Shown in pieces: positions 48,745-57,900 of a stretch of 64,000 nt of DNA (position 1 is the stretch's first letter; each line of letters starts with the position of its first letter). The stretch is taken from assembly GCF_014202995.1 (NCBI RefSeq), contig NZ_JACHIA010000004.1, forward strand, positions 248,001-312,000, given 5' to 3'. Below the pieces are notes generated by a model. It worked only from the letters and a program-made list of their open reading frames with translations, did not search any database and had not been told where the DNA came from. Origin of the DNA: Longimicrobium terrae. Its GTDB lineage: Bacteria; Gemmatimonadota; Gemmatimonadetes; Longimicrobiales; Longimicrobiaceae. A program made the position numbers and the translations under genes.

Positions 48745-48791
48745 AACGGCTCATAATCGTAAGGTCGGGGGTTCGAGTCCCCCCCCTGCTA
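48745..48791 (+). other. 3' half of a tRNA-Met (CAU): putative attachment-site remnant
   Basis: The sequence reads as a tRNA from the anticodon arm to the discriminator. The anticodon loop CTCATAA spans 48750-48756, with an anticodon stem mispaired only at its base. The T-arm has GGGGG (48767-48771), TTCGAGT and CCCCC (48779-48783), then an acceptor strand CCCTGCT and discriminator A. No matching AGCAGGG acceptor strand or D-arm lies upstream. A 3' half joined to foreign DNA at the anticodon loop is what integration of a tyrosine-recombinase element at a tRNA leaves at one end. Confidence 0.7.
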
Positions 48792-48802
48792 CTGAGATGG
48801 AT

Positions 48803-48837
48803 AGAGGCCCCGCAACGGTCAACGTTGCGGGGCCTCT
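48803..48837 (+). terminator. Rho-independent terminator after the tRNA fragment
   Basis: A 15-bp perfect stem (48803-48817 with 48823-48837) with a five-base loop, then TTGCGTT. Its position just after the tRNA 3' end suggests it is the native terminator of the original tRNA gene. Confidence 0.85.
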
Positions 48838-49044
48838 TTGCGTTCTGACCCTCGCGATGACACGGCATCACAACCGGCTGGCGCGCTTAGCCGAGACGCG
48901 GCCGATCTCCGACGCGGTGCGGCCGGCCGGCGAGGCGGCCGATCCGGACGGGTTGCCCGGCATGGCGGTGTCTCCGGCCGCAGTCTTCCGCGGATGACGC
49001 CGTGCGCCGGGAGGGAGGATGGAGGCGGCGGCACGGTGCGGCTC

Positions 49045-49074
49045 GCGGTGGCGTGATACGGGCGATCGTGCGTC
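49045..49074 (+). repeat. Dispersed intergenic repeat, copy 1
   Basis: Thirty bases around GTGATACGGGCG match the copy at 51299-51328 at 26 of 30 positions. Weaker similarity extends about 60 bases upstream of both. Both copies are intergenic and in the same orientation. Confidence 0.4.
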
Positions 49075-49597
49075 ATGTGCGCATTCGAGCATGTGAATGG
49101 CCGCTTGGAATCATCGCGCCATTGTGACGTGCGGCATGCCTCCACCTGCGGTGCACCGCATCCCCGTGCGGATCAAGCAGTTCCTGCGTATCCACTTCGT
49201 AAACAATCAGTTCCGGTTTCCGGAATTTCCATTTCAAGGCGCTCTCTTTACGCAATAGCGTATTTTTCGCGCGCACCGCTCGATCGCGTCACTCATTGCG
49301 CCCGCTCACGGTGCCTCGCCGCGGCTGCCAAGCCCGGTCCGGCGGGCCTTCACCGGGACCCGCCAGCCGGACCGCTCAGGGCGCGCGCGGACCCGTTTCC
49401 CGCCCGGGCAGCCGATCTGGACAGCGGCTCCGCGGGTACTTGCGGGCAGAAGACGAGCGGCCGGTCCGTGAGTGCCGAGCGCGTTCGGAGCGCCCCCGGC
49501 CCGCGGCCGCGGACCTCCCGGCGCCCGGCATCCGCCGGGCAGCGGGCGCCGCGCGGGAAAGGTGTTGAATGCGGGCGGCGGAATGGGGAAGCATGCC

Positions 49598-49626
49598 TTG
49601 ACGGAACGGATCGACGCGGCTATCCT
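49598..49626 (+). promoter_or_regulatory. Candidate sigma-70 promoter for the M20 peptidase operon
   Basis: TTGACG (49598-49603) and TATCCT (49621-49626) are separated by 17 bases, close to the sigma-70 consensus. It lies about 170 bases before the M20 gene start. Assigned by pattern only. Confidence 0.45.
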
Positions 49627-49793
49627 CATCCAGTACCGAATAAAATGTCGTTACGGGTTATTTCTGCGGCTCCGCCGCGCCTTCGCGGAGATGCGGGGCG
49701 GCGGAGCGCCACGCAGTGCGGACCGCCTGTGGAGACGGCGGCGCGAGACGAAAACTCTGGCATGGGCCGGCGCTGTCGGCGGGAGACTCTGAC

Positions 49794-51086
49794 GTGCGGC
49801 TTCCGGAGATGACGCTGCCCTCCCCGGAGGAGGATGCGCCGGCGCGGGACCTGTCGTTCGAGCGGTGCATCCAGTTTGCCGCGGACCTCATCCGCATCCC
49901 CTCGCTTCCCGGCGAGGAAGAAGCGGCGGCCAGGCGCATCGTGGACGAGCTGAAGATGCTCGGCTTCGACGAGGCGTACATGGACAACGCGGGCAACGCC
50001 ATCGGCCGCATCACGGGCACGAGCGGGGCGCCAAGCGTGCTTCTCTGCTCCCACATGGACGTGGTGGACGTGGGCGACCCGGCGGCGTGGGAGCATCCGC
50101 CGTACCGCGGCGTGGTGGAGGACGGCTTTCTGCACGGCCGGGGCGCCATGGACCTCAAGGGCCCGCTGGCGCTTCAGCTGTACGCGGCCGCCCGGTTCGT
50201 GGAGGACCGGCCGGAGGGCGACCTGCTCTGCGTGTTCTCCGTGTACGAGGAGAAGGGCGGATGGGGGATGATGCACTTCATGGACACCTCCGGCATCCGC
50301 CCCGGCGCCGTCATCCTGGGCGAGGCCACGGGGCTGGACCTGTGCACGGGCCACCGCGGGCACGCGGAGCTGGCCGTGGAGATCCACGGCGTCGCCGCCC
50401 ACGCCAGCACGCCGGAGCGCGGCCGCAACCCCAACGACCTCCTTCCGCACGTGCTGCTGGCCGTCCGCGACCTGTCCGACGCGCAGCCGTCGCACCCGGT
50501 GCTGGGCGCGGCCACGCTGACGCCCACCGTCATCGAGGTGTGGCCGCGCAGCGGCAACGTGGTGCCGGACCGCGTGCGCGTCACGCTCGACTGGCGGGTG
50601 CTTCCGGGGTGGGACGAGGCCGCCGCGCTGGAGCAGATCCGCGACGCCGTCGCCGCCCGCGTGCCCGAGGTGGAGGGAATGCGCGTGGAGGTGCTTCCCG
50701 GCCGAGCGCGCTTTCAGGCGTGGACGGGCTACGAAGAAGAAAACAGCAACTTCACGCCCGGCTTCCTGATGGAAGACGACCACCCGCTGGTGGTTGCGGC
50801 GGCGGAGACGCTGCGCGAGGTGCTGGGGCGGACGCCGGAGATCCGCCCGTGGAAGTTCGGCACGGACGGCGGGCACAGCTGCGGGACGCACGGCGTGCCC
50901 ACCATCGGGTTCGCGCCGGGACGCGAGGCGCTGGCGCACACCAACCGCGAGCGGCTGGATCTGGACGAGGCACGCCTGGCGTTCGATGCCTATCCCGCGC
51001 TCATCCGCGGGATGCAGGCGGCGCTGGTGGCCGCGCAGGGAGTTCCCGTCCGCGGCATTCACCCGCCGCTGGCCGCCACCCACTGA
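49794..51086 (+). CDS. M20 family metallopeptidase (ArgE/DapE-like)
   Basis: A 430-residue cytoplasmic dizinc hydrolase. I choose GTG 49794, which has GGGAG eight bases upstream; the ATG at 49809 is an alternative. Metal ligands and catalytic residues are in order: LLCSHMDVVDVG, HGRGAMDLKG, YEEKGG, LGEATGLD and AHTNRERL near the C-terminus. The dimerisation domain lies between. The family deacylates N-acyl amino acids or cleaves small peptides; YgeY-, ArgE- and DapE-like enzymes share this pattern, so the substrate is open. It precedes two aminotransferases and an NRPS, so it may deacylate a prodrug, but primary metabolism is equally possible. Confidence 0.88.
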   Translation: MRLPEMTLPSPEEDAPARDLSFERCIQFAADLIRIPSLPGEEEAAARRIVDELKMLGFDEAYMDNAGNAIGRITGTSGAPSVLLCSHMDVVDVGDPAAWEHPPYRGVVEDGFLHGRGAMDLKGPLALQLYAAARFVEDRPEGDLLCVFSVYEEKGGWGMMHFMDTSGIRPGAVILGEATGLDLCTGHRGHAELAVEIHGVAAHASTPERGRNPNDLLPHVLLAVRDLSDAQPSHPVLGAATLTPTVIEVWPRSGNVVPDRVRVTLDWRVLPGWDEAAALEQIRDAVAARVPEVEGMRVEVLPGRARFQAWTGYEEENSNFTPGFLMEDDHPLVVAAAETLREVLGRTPEIRPWKFGTDGGHSCGTHGVPTIGFAPGREALAHTNRERLDLDEARLAFDAYPALIRGMQAALVAAQGVPVRGIHPPLAATH

Positions 51087-51632
51087 CCCGCCCCCCGCGC
51101 TCGGAATGCGGCGGGCAGGACCGGCTCGCGGGAGCGGAGAACCCGAACGGGACTCCGCGCATCCGGCGTTTCTCCTGGTCGATTCCAAGGGAGCCGCCGA
51201 TCGTCCGCGGCGACACCAGCGCCGGGAAGCGGCCACCGGACGACACGCATGGCCGCGGCGTCGCGGAAAGGGAGCTGGCGGCGTTCGTTCCGGCGGATGC
51301 GGTGGCCTGATACGGGCGCTCGCGCATCCTCCGCCCGCGGTGATGACGTCCGCGCGGACGACGCGCCGGTGTGATCCGCGGAAGGGCGTTCGGCCCCGGC
51401 GGACCCGGGAATCGCGACTTTCGCCACCAGCCCGGCGCCGCGCCGGATTCACCCGTCTCCATCCGCCACTACTTCCAAGCCCCACCCGGCCGCACCCATG
51501 AACGCGGGACCGCTCGCACCGCTGGTGCGAGCGGGAGTGCATCCCCCAGCGGGTTTCGCCCCGGTTCGCCGGAACGCCGCTCCAACGGCCCCGGAGAACG
51601 CCGGCCCGCCCTTTACGCCACAGGATTCAAGC
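51087..51632. other. Intergenic region upstream of aminotransferase 1
   Basis: About 545 bases without a supported gene. It contains the second copy of the dispersed repeat (51299-51328). An in-frame upstream extension of the aminotransferase to 51498 is open but reads as low-complexity Pro/Ala and is not included in that gene. Confidence 0.45.
51299..51328 (+). repeat. Dispersed intergenic repeat, copy 2
   Basis: This copy matches the one at 49045-49074 at 26 of 30 positions, in the same orientation. Both follow a GC-rich intergenic stretch with similar short blocks. It may be a repetitive extragenic element or part of a conserved regulatory site. Confidence 0.4.
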
Positions 51633-53006
51633 ATGGTCCACGTCCTCCCCTCCGCGCCCCGGCTGGCGCAGCCGGAGCTGAACATCCCGGCCTTTACGCC
51701 CCGGTCCGGGCTGTTCACCGAGCGCGCGGGCCGCATCGGGACGGAGGAGGCGTTCAACCTGGGCGCGCGGGTCGCGGAGGTGGAGGCGCTGGGCGAACGG
51801 GTGATCCGCTGCAACATCGGCCAGCCGGACTATCCGCTTCCCCAGCACATCGCCGACGCGCTGAAGAGCGCGGTGGACCGCGGGCTTACCACGTACTGCG
51901 CGCCCGAGGGGATCGTGGAGCTGCGCCGCGCCGTGGCGGAGTCGCTGAGCGAGCGGCACCGGATGGACATCGACCCGGACCGCGTGGTGGTGTACCCCGG
52001 GCACCGTCCCGCCATCGGCTTTGCGCACCTGGCCTACGTGGAGGCGGGGGACGAGGTCGTGTATCCCTCGCCCGGCTACCCGCTGTACGAGTCCTTCATC
52101 CCGTACTTCGGCTCCGTGCCCGTGCCGGCGGTGCTGCGCGAGCAAGACGGGTTCGGCCTGACGCGCGAGGTGTTCGAGCCGCTGCTGGGGGAGCGCACGG
52201 CGCTCATCTTTCTGAACTTTCCGTCCAACCCCACGGGGAGCGTGGCGACCCGCGCGCAGCTGGAGGACCTGGCGGAGCTGATCCTGGAGCGGACGGGCCC
52301 GCACGCGCGCGTCTTTTCCGACGAGTCGTACGAGGCCATCAACTTCGACGGGCACGAGCACGTTTCCATCGCCTCCATTCCGGGGATGGAAAGCCGCACC
52401 ATCCTGTCGTCCGGGTGCAGCAAGACGTACGCGTGGACCGGCGGGCGCGTGGGGTGGGCGGTGTACCCCACGGTGCGCGAGGCGCAGGTGGCCCGGCGGC
52501 TTTCCATCAACCACTTCGCGTCCATTCCGCCGTACAACCAGTGGGCGGCGGTGGAGGCGCTGACCTCGCCGCTGAGCATTCCCGCCATCCAGGAGATGGT
52601 GAAGGGGTTTCAGCGGCGGCGCGACCTGGTGGTGGCCGGGCTGAACGCGGTTCCCGAGTTCCGCTGCCACATGCCCAAGGGGGCGTTCTACGCCTTTCCC
52701 AACGTGGGCGGGGCGCTGGAGCGGCTGGGCGCGCTGGAGGCCCACGCGCGCCTGCCGGAAGAGGTGCGGGGCAACACGAGCCCCGCCACGCTCTTTCAGC
52801 TGTTTCTGCTGCACGAGCACCGCGTGGCCACGGTGGACCGGCGCTCGTTCAGCAGGCACGGCAGTGAAGGCCAGCATTTTCTGAGGATCTCGACCGCCAC
52901 CTCCGAAGCGGACCTGGAGGAGGCGGTGCGCCGCATGGCCGCGGCCGCCGGCGACGAGGCGGGATTCCAGCGGTTCGTGGCGTCGGGCGCCAGGCTCACG
53001 CTCTGA
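51633..53006 (+). CDS. PLP-dependent aminotransferase, class I/II (1)
   Basis: A 457-residue fold-type I enzyme. The ATG at 51633 (MVHVLPSAP) is chosen as the first natural start. The family pattern is clear: VIRCNIGQPDYPLP, GLTTYCAPEGIVELRRAVAE, NFPSNPTGS, FSDESYEAINF and the Schiff-base lysine in LSSGCSKTYAWTGGRVGW. It transfers amino groups between an amino acid and 2-oxoglutarate or a similar acceptor; alanine- or aspartate-type specificity cannot be told. It is one of two adjacent aminotransferases upstream of the NRPS. Confidence 0.9.
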   Translation: MVHVLPSAPRLAQPELNIPAFTPRSGLFTERAGRIGTEEAFNLGARVAEVEALGERVIRCNIGQPDYPLPQHIADALKSAVDRGLTTYCAPEGIVELRRAVAESLSERHRMDIDPDRVVVYPGHRPAIGFAHLAYVEAGDEVVYPSPGYPLYESFIPYFGSVPVPAVLREQDGFGLTREVFEPLLGERTALIFLNFPSNPTGSVATRAQLEDLAELILERTGPHARVFSDESYEAINFDGHEHVSIASIPGMESRTILSSGCSKTYAWTGGRVGWAVYPTVREAQVARRLSINHFASIPPYNQWAAVEALTSPLSIPAIQEMVKGFQRRRDLVVAGLNAVPEFRCHMPKGAFYAFPNVGGALERLGALEAHARLPEEVRGNTSPATLFQLFLLHEHRVATVDRRSFSRHGSEGQHFLRISTATSEADLEEAVRRMAAAAGDEAGFQRFVASGARLTL

Positions 53007-53091
53007 CCGCCGCTGTTCCGCCCCGCGCAGCACAACGAGGTGCTCGTGCGGTTCTTACCCGATGGTTCTGCAAAATCACCAAGGAGAAGCA

Positions 53092-54285
53092 ATGGCCCGG
53101 CACGCGAAATATGTAGAAGACGTGGCCACGGCGATGTCGATTCGGTTCAACGGCTACGGCAACGCTCTGAAGGCGGCGGGTGAGGATGTGACCATCTGCT
53201 CGTTCGGCGAAGCGTACTTCGACATTCCGCTGCAGCCGTTCGACACGCTCCCGTTCCCCTCGCTGTACCACTACTCGGACTCGCGCGGGCTTCCCGGGCT
53301 GCGCAAGAAGCTGGCGGCGTACTACGACGGCCAGTACGGGGTGCCGGTGGACGCGGCCAGCGAGATCATCGTCACGGCCGGCTCCAAGCTGGGCGTGCAC
53401 ATGAGCTTCATGACGCTGCTGGAGCCGGGCGACGAGGTGGTGGTGCCGGAGCCGGCGTGGGTGAGCTACAGCGAGCAGGCCCGGCTGTGCCACGCCAACC
53501 CCGTCATGGTTCCGCTGGACGTGCCGGTGACGGAGCTGGGCAACTGGGTGACGCCGCGCACGCGCGCCATCGTCATCTGCTCGCCGCAGAACCCCACGGG
53601 CCGCGTGTACACGCGTGAGGAGCTGAAGTACCTGCACGAGGTGGCCCGGGAGCGCGGCATCTACCTCATCTCCGACGAGGCGTACAGCGACTTCGTCTCC
53701 ACCGAGCCGTTCGTTTCGGCCGGGCTGGACGACCCGGAGAAGGAGCACACCATCATCTGCAACACGATGTCCAAGGGGTGGGGGCTCTCGGGGTGGCGCA
53801 TCGGCTACCTGATCTCCAACGCCAAGGTGATGGAGCAGCTGCTGAAGATCAGCCAGCACCTGATGACGTGCCCGGCCACGATCCTGGAGCAGTACCTGGA
53901 GCGGCACTTCTACGACATTCTGGAGGTCACCAAGCCGCAGATCCGCGACGTGGTGGCGAAGCGCGCCGAGCTGGCCCTGTACATGGACGAGATCGGGCTG
54001 CGCCACATGGACGGCAGCGCCACCTTCTACTTCTTCGTCAGCCTGGACGGCTCCACCCTGGGCTCCGAGGCGTTCTGCATGCGCCTGCTGTCGGAAAGCA
54101 GGGTGGTGGCGGTGCCGGGCGTGGGATACGGCAAGTCGTGCGACGGCCACATCCGCGTGGGCATCGGCACGGAAAGCATGGACCGCATGCGGGCCGCCCT
54201 GCGCGCCATCAAGGCCCTGATCGACGCCACGCAGGACCCCGAACGCGCGGCGGAGCCGGCCAGCCTGGCGGCATCCGCGGCCTGA
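53092..54285 (+). CDS. PLP-dependent aminotransferase, class I/II (2)
   Basis: A 397-residue enzyme starting at ATG 53092 with AAGGAGA seven bases upstream. Hallmarks are YHYSDSRGLPGLRKKLAAYY, VTAGSKLGVHMSFMTLL, CSPQNPTGRVYT, LISDEAYSDFV and the cofactor lysine in NTMSKGWGLSGWRIGYL. It differs clearly from the preceding aminotransferase, so the pair is not a recent duplication. It lies 85 bases downstream of the first and is followed by a strong terminator, so the two belong to one transcript. Possible supply of an unusual amino acid or keto acid to the NRPS is an inference. Confidence 0.9.
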   Translation: MARHAKYVEDVATAMSIRFNGYGNALKAAGEDVTICSFGEAYFDIPLQPFDTLPFPSLYHYSDSRGLPGLRKKLAAYYDGQYGVPVDAASEIIVTAGSKLGVHMSFMTLLEPGDEVVVPEPAWVSYSEQARLCHANPVMVPLDVPVTELGNWVTPRTRAIVICSPQNPTGRVYTREELKYLHEVARERGIYLISDEAYSDFVSTEPFVSAGLDDPEKEHTIICNTMSKGWGLSGWRIGYLISNAKVMEQLLKISQHLMTCPATILEQYLERHFYDILEVTKPQIRDVVAKRAELALYMDEIGLRHMDGSATFYFFVSLDGSTLGSEAFCMRLLSESRVVAVPGVGYGKSCDGHIRVGIGTESMDRMRAALRAIKALIDATQDPERAAEPASLAASAA

Positions 54286-54315
54286 CGCCCGCCGCTGGAC
54301 ACGGCCGTCCGTCCC

Positions 54316-54352
54316 CGAGCCCCCCTGCCGCCCCGCGCGGCAGGGGGGCTCG
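54316..54352 (+). terminator. Hairpin terminator after aminotransferase 2
   Basis: A 15-bp perfect stem (54316-54330 with 54338-54352) and a seven-base loop, 30 bases after the stop. No T tract follows, as is common in very GC-rich genomes. It separates the aminotransferase transcript from the NRPS. Confidence 0.65.
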
Positions 54353-54751
54353 GCGCATGGGCGAGCCGCGCGCCTGCTTCGAGCCGTGGTCCGTGGACGC
54401 TCGCGCCTCCAAGGAGCGCGCCCGAAAGCCGCTCGGGCACAAGGTCAGCGGCCGGGGGCCGGCGACAAGTTCTGGAGGGTCGGCGACCCGGCCGGCACCG
54501 GGCGACGGCGGGAGCGGAATCCGGTGCTGAACGAGGCGCCGGACGCGCTCGCGGGCGGGGCCGGCCTCCGGCGGAAACCGGCGAAAGAGAGACAGCGTGG
54601 CGGCCCCGTTCCGGGCGCTCGTTTTACGCCTTGGATGTGGAAAATCTGGCGGGCCTGCTGCTCGCCGCGGGTGGCCGGGCGGCCCGTTTCCGCCATCCCC
54701 CGAAGGACGCAAGCAGCACCAGAATATCGATTTCTGACGGGGTTCCGTCAC

Positions 54752-54780
54752 TTGAAATACGGCGGTCGGGGGTGTATACT
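54752..54780 (+). promoter_or_regulatory. Candidate sigma-70 promoter of the NRPS
   Basis: TTGAAA (54752-54757) and TATACT (54775-54780) are 17 bases apart, very close to consensus and striking in such GC-rich DNA. It lies 211 bases before the NRPS start, after the upstream terminator, in the right orientation. Confidence 0.65.
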
Positions 54781-54991
54781 CAACGCCTTCCCTGATGATT
54801 GTTTTCCGCCGGAGAATGAGGGGTCGCCCGCGGTGTTCAGCGGCGAGCCGCGGAGTCCCGTACGCCTGATGCGGACCCGCGAGAACGGCGAGCGCTCCAC
54901 GCACCGCGAGCGCCGGCCGGACTTGTCATTTCTGCTGGTTGCCGTGTCATCGCGGAACCCACCCTTCCCGACCGCTTGCGCCTGAAGTGCC

Positions 54992-57900
54992 ATGTCGACT
55001 GCCACGAACGAGCTGAGTCCCGCGCCGGGTGTGATTTCGGCACCCCCGCACATGAGCATTTCCGAGCTTCTGGACCAGCTGCGCGACCGCGGAATCGTCC
55101 TCGCCTGCGAGGGGGACGAGCTGCTCGTGCGTTCCATGAAGCGCGCGCTGGACGCGCCGCTGGTGGACGCGCTGCGGGCGCACAAGCCGGCGCTGCGCGA
55201 GCTGGTGCGGTCGGGCGGGTACGCGGCGGCCATGGTGGCGCCGCCGCGGCCCCCGCTGGTGGAGCTGACAGAGGCGGAGAACGAGGCGATCGCGGCGGGG
55301 GTGCCGGGCGGCGCGGACAACGTGCAGGACGTGTATCCGCTGGCGCCGCTGCAGGAGGGCATCCTCTTTCATCACCTGATGACCACGGAGGGCGATCCGT
55401 ACCTGCTGGGGACGCTGCACGGCTTTGAGAGCCGGGCCGACCTGGACGGGTACCTGGGCGCGCTGCAGTCGGTGATGGACCGGCACGACATCCTGCGCAC
55501 GGCCGTGGTGTGGGAGGGGCTGGCGGAGCCGCTGCAGGTGGTGTGGAAGAAGGCGCGCCTGGAGGTGGAAGAGGTGCAGCTGGACCCGGCGGGCGGCGAC
55601 GCGGGCGCGCAGCTGTACGCGCGCTTCGATCCGCGCCACCACCGCATGGACGTGCGGCGGGCCCCGCTGATCCGCGCCCACGTGGCCGCCGACGCGGCCA
55701 ACGGCCGCTGGCTGCTTCTGCTGCTGCGCCACCACCTGATCAGCGACCACGCCACGCTGGAGGTGCTGCAGTCGGAGATCGAGGCGCACCTGGCGGGGCG
55801 CGCGGACACGCTTCCCGCGGCGCTTCCGTTCCGCGACTTCGTGGCGCAGGCGCGCACCGGGGTGAGCCCGGAGGAGCACCACGCGTTCTTTGCGCAGATG
55901 CTGGGCGACGTGGAGGAGCCGACGGCGCCGTTCGGCGTGCTGGACGTGCGCGGCGACGGATCGGCCATGCGCGAGGCGCGGCTGGAGGTGGACGCCCCGC
56001 TGGCGGCGCGGCTGCGGGAACGCGCGCGGGCGCTGGGGGTGAGCGCGGCGAGCGTCTTTCACGTGGCGTGGGCGCAGGTGCTGGGGCGGGCCTCCGGGCG
56101 CGACGACGTGGTGTTCGGCACGCTTCTGTTCGGCCGCATGCACGGCGGCGAGGGGACGGCCCGGGTGATGGGGCCGTTCATCAACACGCTCCCCATCCGC
56201 GTCCGCCTGGGCGCCGTGGGGGCGGAAACGGCGGTGCGGCAGGCGCAGACGGTGCTGGCCGGGCTGCTGCGCCACGAGCACGCCTCGCTGGCCCTGGCGC
56301 AGCGGTGCAGCCGCGTGGAGGCGCCCGCGCCGCTGTTCACCACGCTGCTGAACTACCGGCACAGCGCCAGAAAGACGGGCGCGCACGCCACGCCGGCCCC
56401 CGCGGCGGACGTGACCCGGATGATCTACGCCGAGGAGCGGACCAACTATCCGCTGGCGCTGTCGGTGGACGACCTGGGCGAGGGCTTCCGGCTCAAGGGC
56501 CAGGTGATGCACGCGTCGCTGGATCCGGAGCGGGTCTGCGGCTTCATGCACCGGGCGCTGGAAGGGCTGGTGCAGGCCCTGGAGACGGCGCCGGGACGCG
56601 CGGTGGGGAGCATCGAGGTGCTTCCGGAAGCCGAGCGCGCCCAGGTGCTGCGCGGGTGGAACCAGACGGAGGCGGACTATCCCGCCGGCGTGTGCATCCA
56701 CGAGCTCTTTCAGGCCCGCGCGGCGGAGGCGCCGGACGCGGTGGCGGTGGTGTGCGAGGGCGAGCAGCTGACGTACGGCGAGCTGAACGCGCGGGCCAAC
56801 CGCCTGGCGCACCACCTTCGCGCCTTGGGCGTGAGTCCGGACGCGCGCGTGGCGGTGTGCATGGAGCGCAGCCCGGAGCTGATGGTGGCGCTGCTGGGCG
56901 TGCTCAAGGCGGGCGGGGCGTACGTGCCCATGGACCCCGCCTATCCCGCGGAGCGGCTGGCGTACCTGCTGTCCGACAGCGCGCCGGCGGCGGTGCTCAC
57001 CCAGCGGGGCCTGCGGGACCGGGCCGGGAGCACGGACGCGCCGGTGCTGGAGCTGGACGCGGCCGCGCCGGCGTGGGCGGACCAGCCCGCCACGGACCCG
57101 GAGCGCGGCGGCCTGACGCCGGCCCACCTGGCGTACGTCATCTACACCTCCGGCTCCACCGGGCGTCCAAAGGGCGTGATGGTGGCGCACGCCAGCCTGG
57201 TGAACCTGGTGCACTGGCACCGCGAGGCGTTCGGCGTGGGGCCGGGGAGCCGGTCATCGAGCGTGGCCAGCCTGGGCTTTGACGCGGCGGCGTGGGAGAT
57301 CTGGCCCACGCTGGCCGGCGGCGGCGTGCTGGCCATGCCCGGCCGCGACCGCGTGGACCCCGAGGCGATCCTGGACTGGTGGGACGGGCAGGCGCTGGAC
57401 GTGAGCTTCCTTCCCACCCCCATGGCCGAGTACGCCTTCAGCCGCGGGGTGCCGGAGGGCGGGCCCAGGACGCTGCTGGTGGGCGGCGACCGGCTGCGGC
57501 GGGTGCCCGAGGGTCCCGTTCCCTTCCAGCTGGTGAACAACTACGGTCCCACCGAAACGACTGTGGTGGCCACGTCGGGGCTGGTGGAAACGGCGGAAAC
57601 GCCGGGCATCGGCCGGCCGATCGCGAACACGCGCGTCTACGTGCTGGACGCCCGCGGCGAGCCCGCGCCTTTCGGGGTGGCGGGCGAGCTGTACATCGGG
57701 GGCGTGCAGGTGGCGCGGGGCTACCTGGGACGGCCGGACCAGACGGCGGAGCGGTTCGTGGCCGACCCGTACGGCGGCGAGCCCGGTGCGCGGCTGTACC
57801 GCACCGGCGACCTGTGCCGGTGGACGGCGGACGGGACGCTGGAGTTCGTGGGCCGGGTGGACCACCAGGTCAAGGTGCGCGGCTTCCGCATCGATCCGGG

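Larger units (their letters stand above)
48240..49793. other. Element boundary and intergenic region
   Basis: About 1.55 kb. A minus-strand frame at 48270-48521 ends 30 bases before the HTH gene and contains FELVPDLMKWGIIVQTRNPK, but it lacks a clear start signal and stays unassigned. The tRNA fragment and its terminator lie at 48745-48837. From about 48.84 kb onward GC rises to the level of the flanking core. A candidate promoter is annotated at 49598-49626. A short sequence (49045-49074) recurs at 51299-51328. Confidence 0.45.
54286..54991. other. Intergenic region upstream of the NRPS
   Basis: About 700 bases: a terminator at 54316-54352, no convincing gene, then a promoter at 54752-54780 and a leader of about 205 bases to the NRPS start. 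No MbtH-like or acyl-CoA ligase gene is present in this gap. Confidence 0.55.

Noticed and set aside
48700-48791. An intact tRNA-Met gene
   Set aside because: The anticodon arm, T-arm and 3' acceptor strand are present, but there is no D-arm and no 5' acceptor strand able to pair, so only a 3' half remains.
49300-49600. Several frames of 70-110 codons on both strands
   Set aside because: All are Pro/Arg/Gly-rich with no start signal or family resemblance, typical of GC-rich intergenic DNA.
51498-51632. An N-terminal extension of the first aminotransferase
   Set aside because: The extra 45 residues are low-complexity and unlike the family; the ATG at 51633 gives the normal length.
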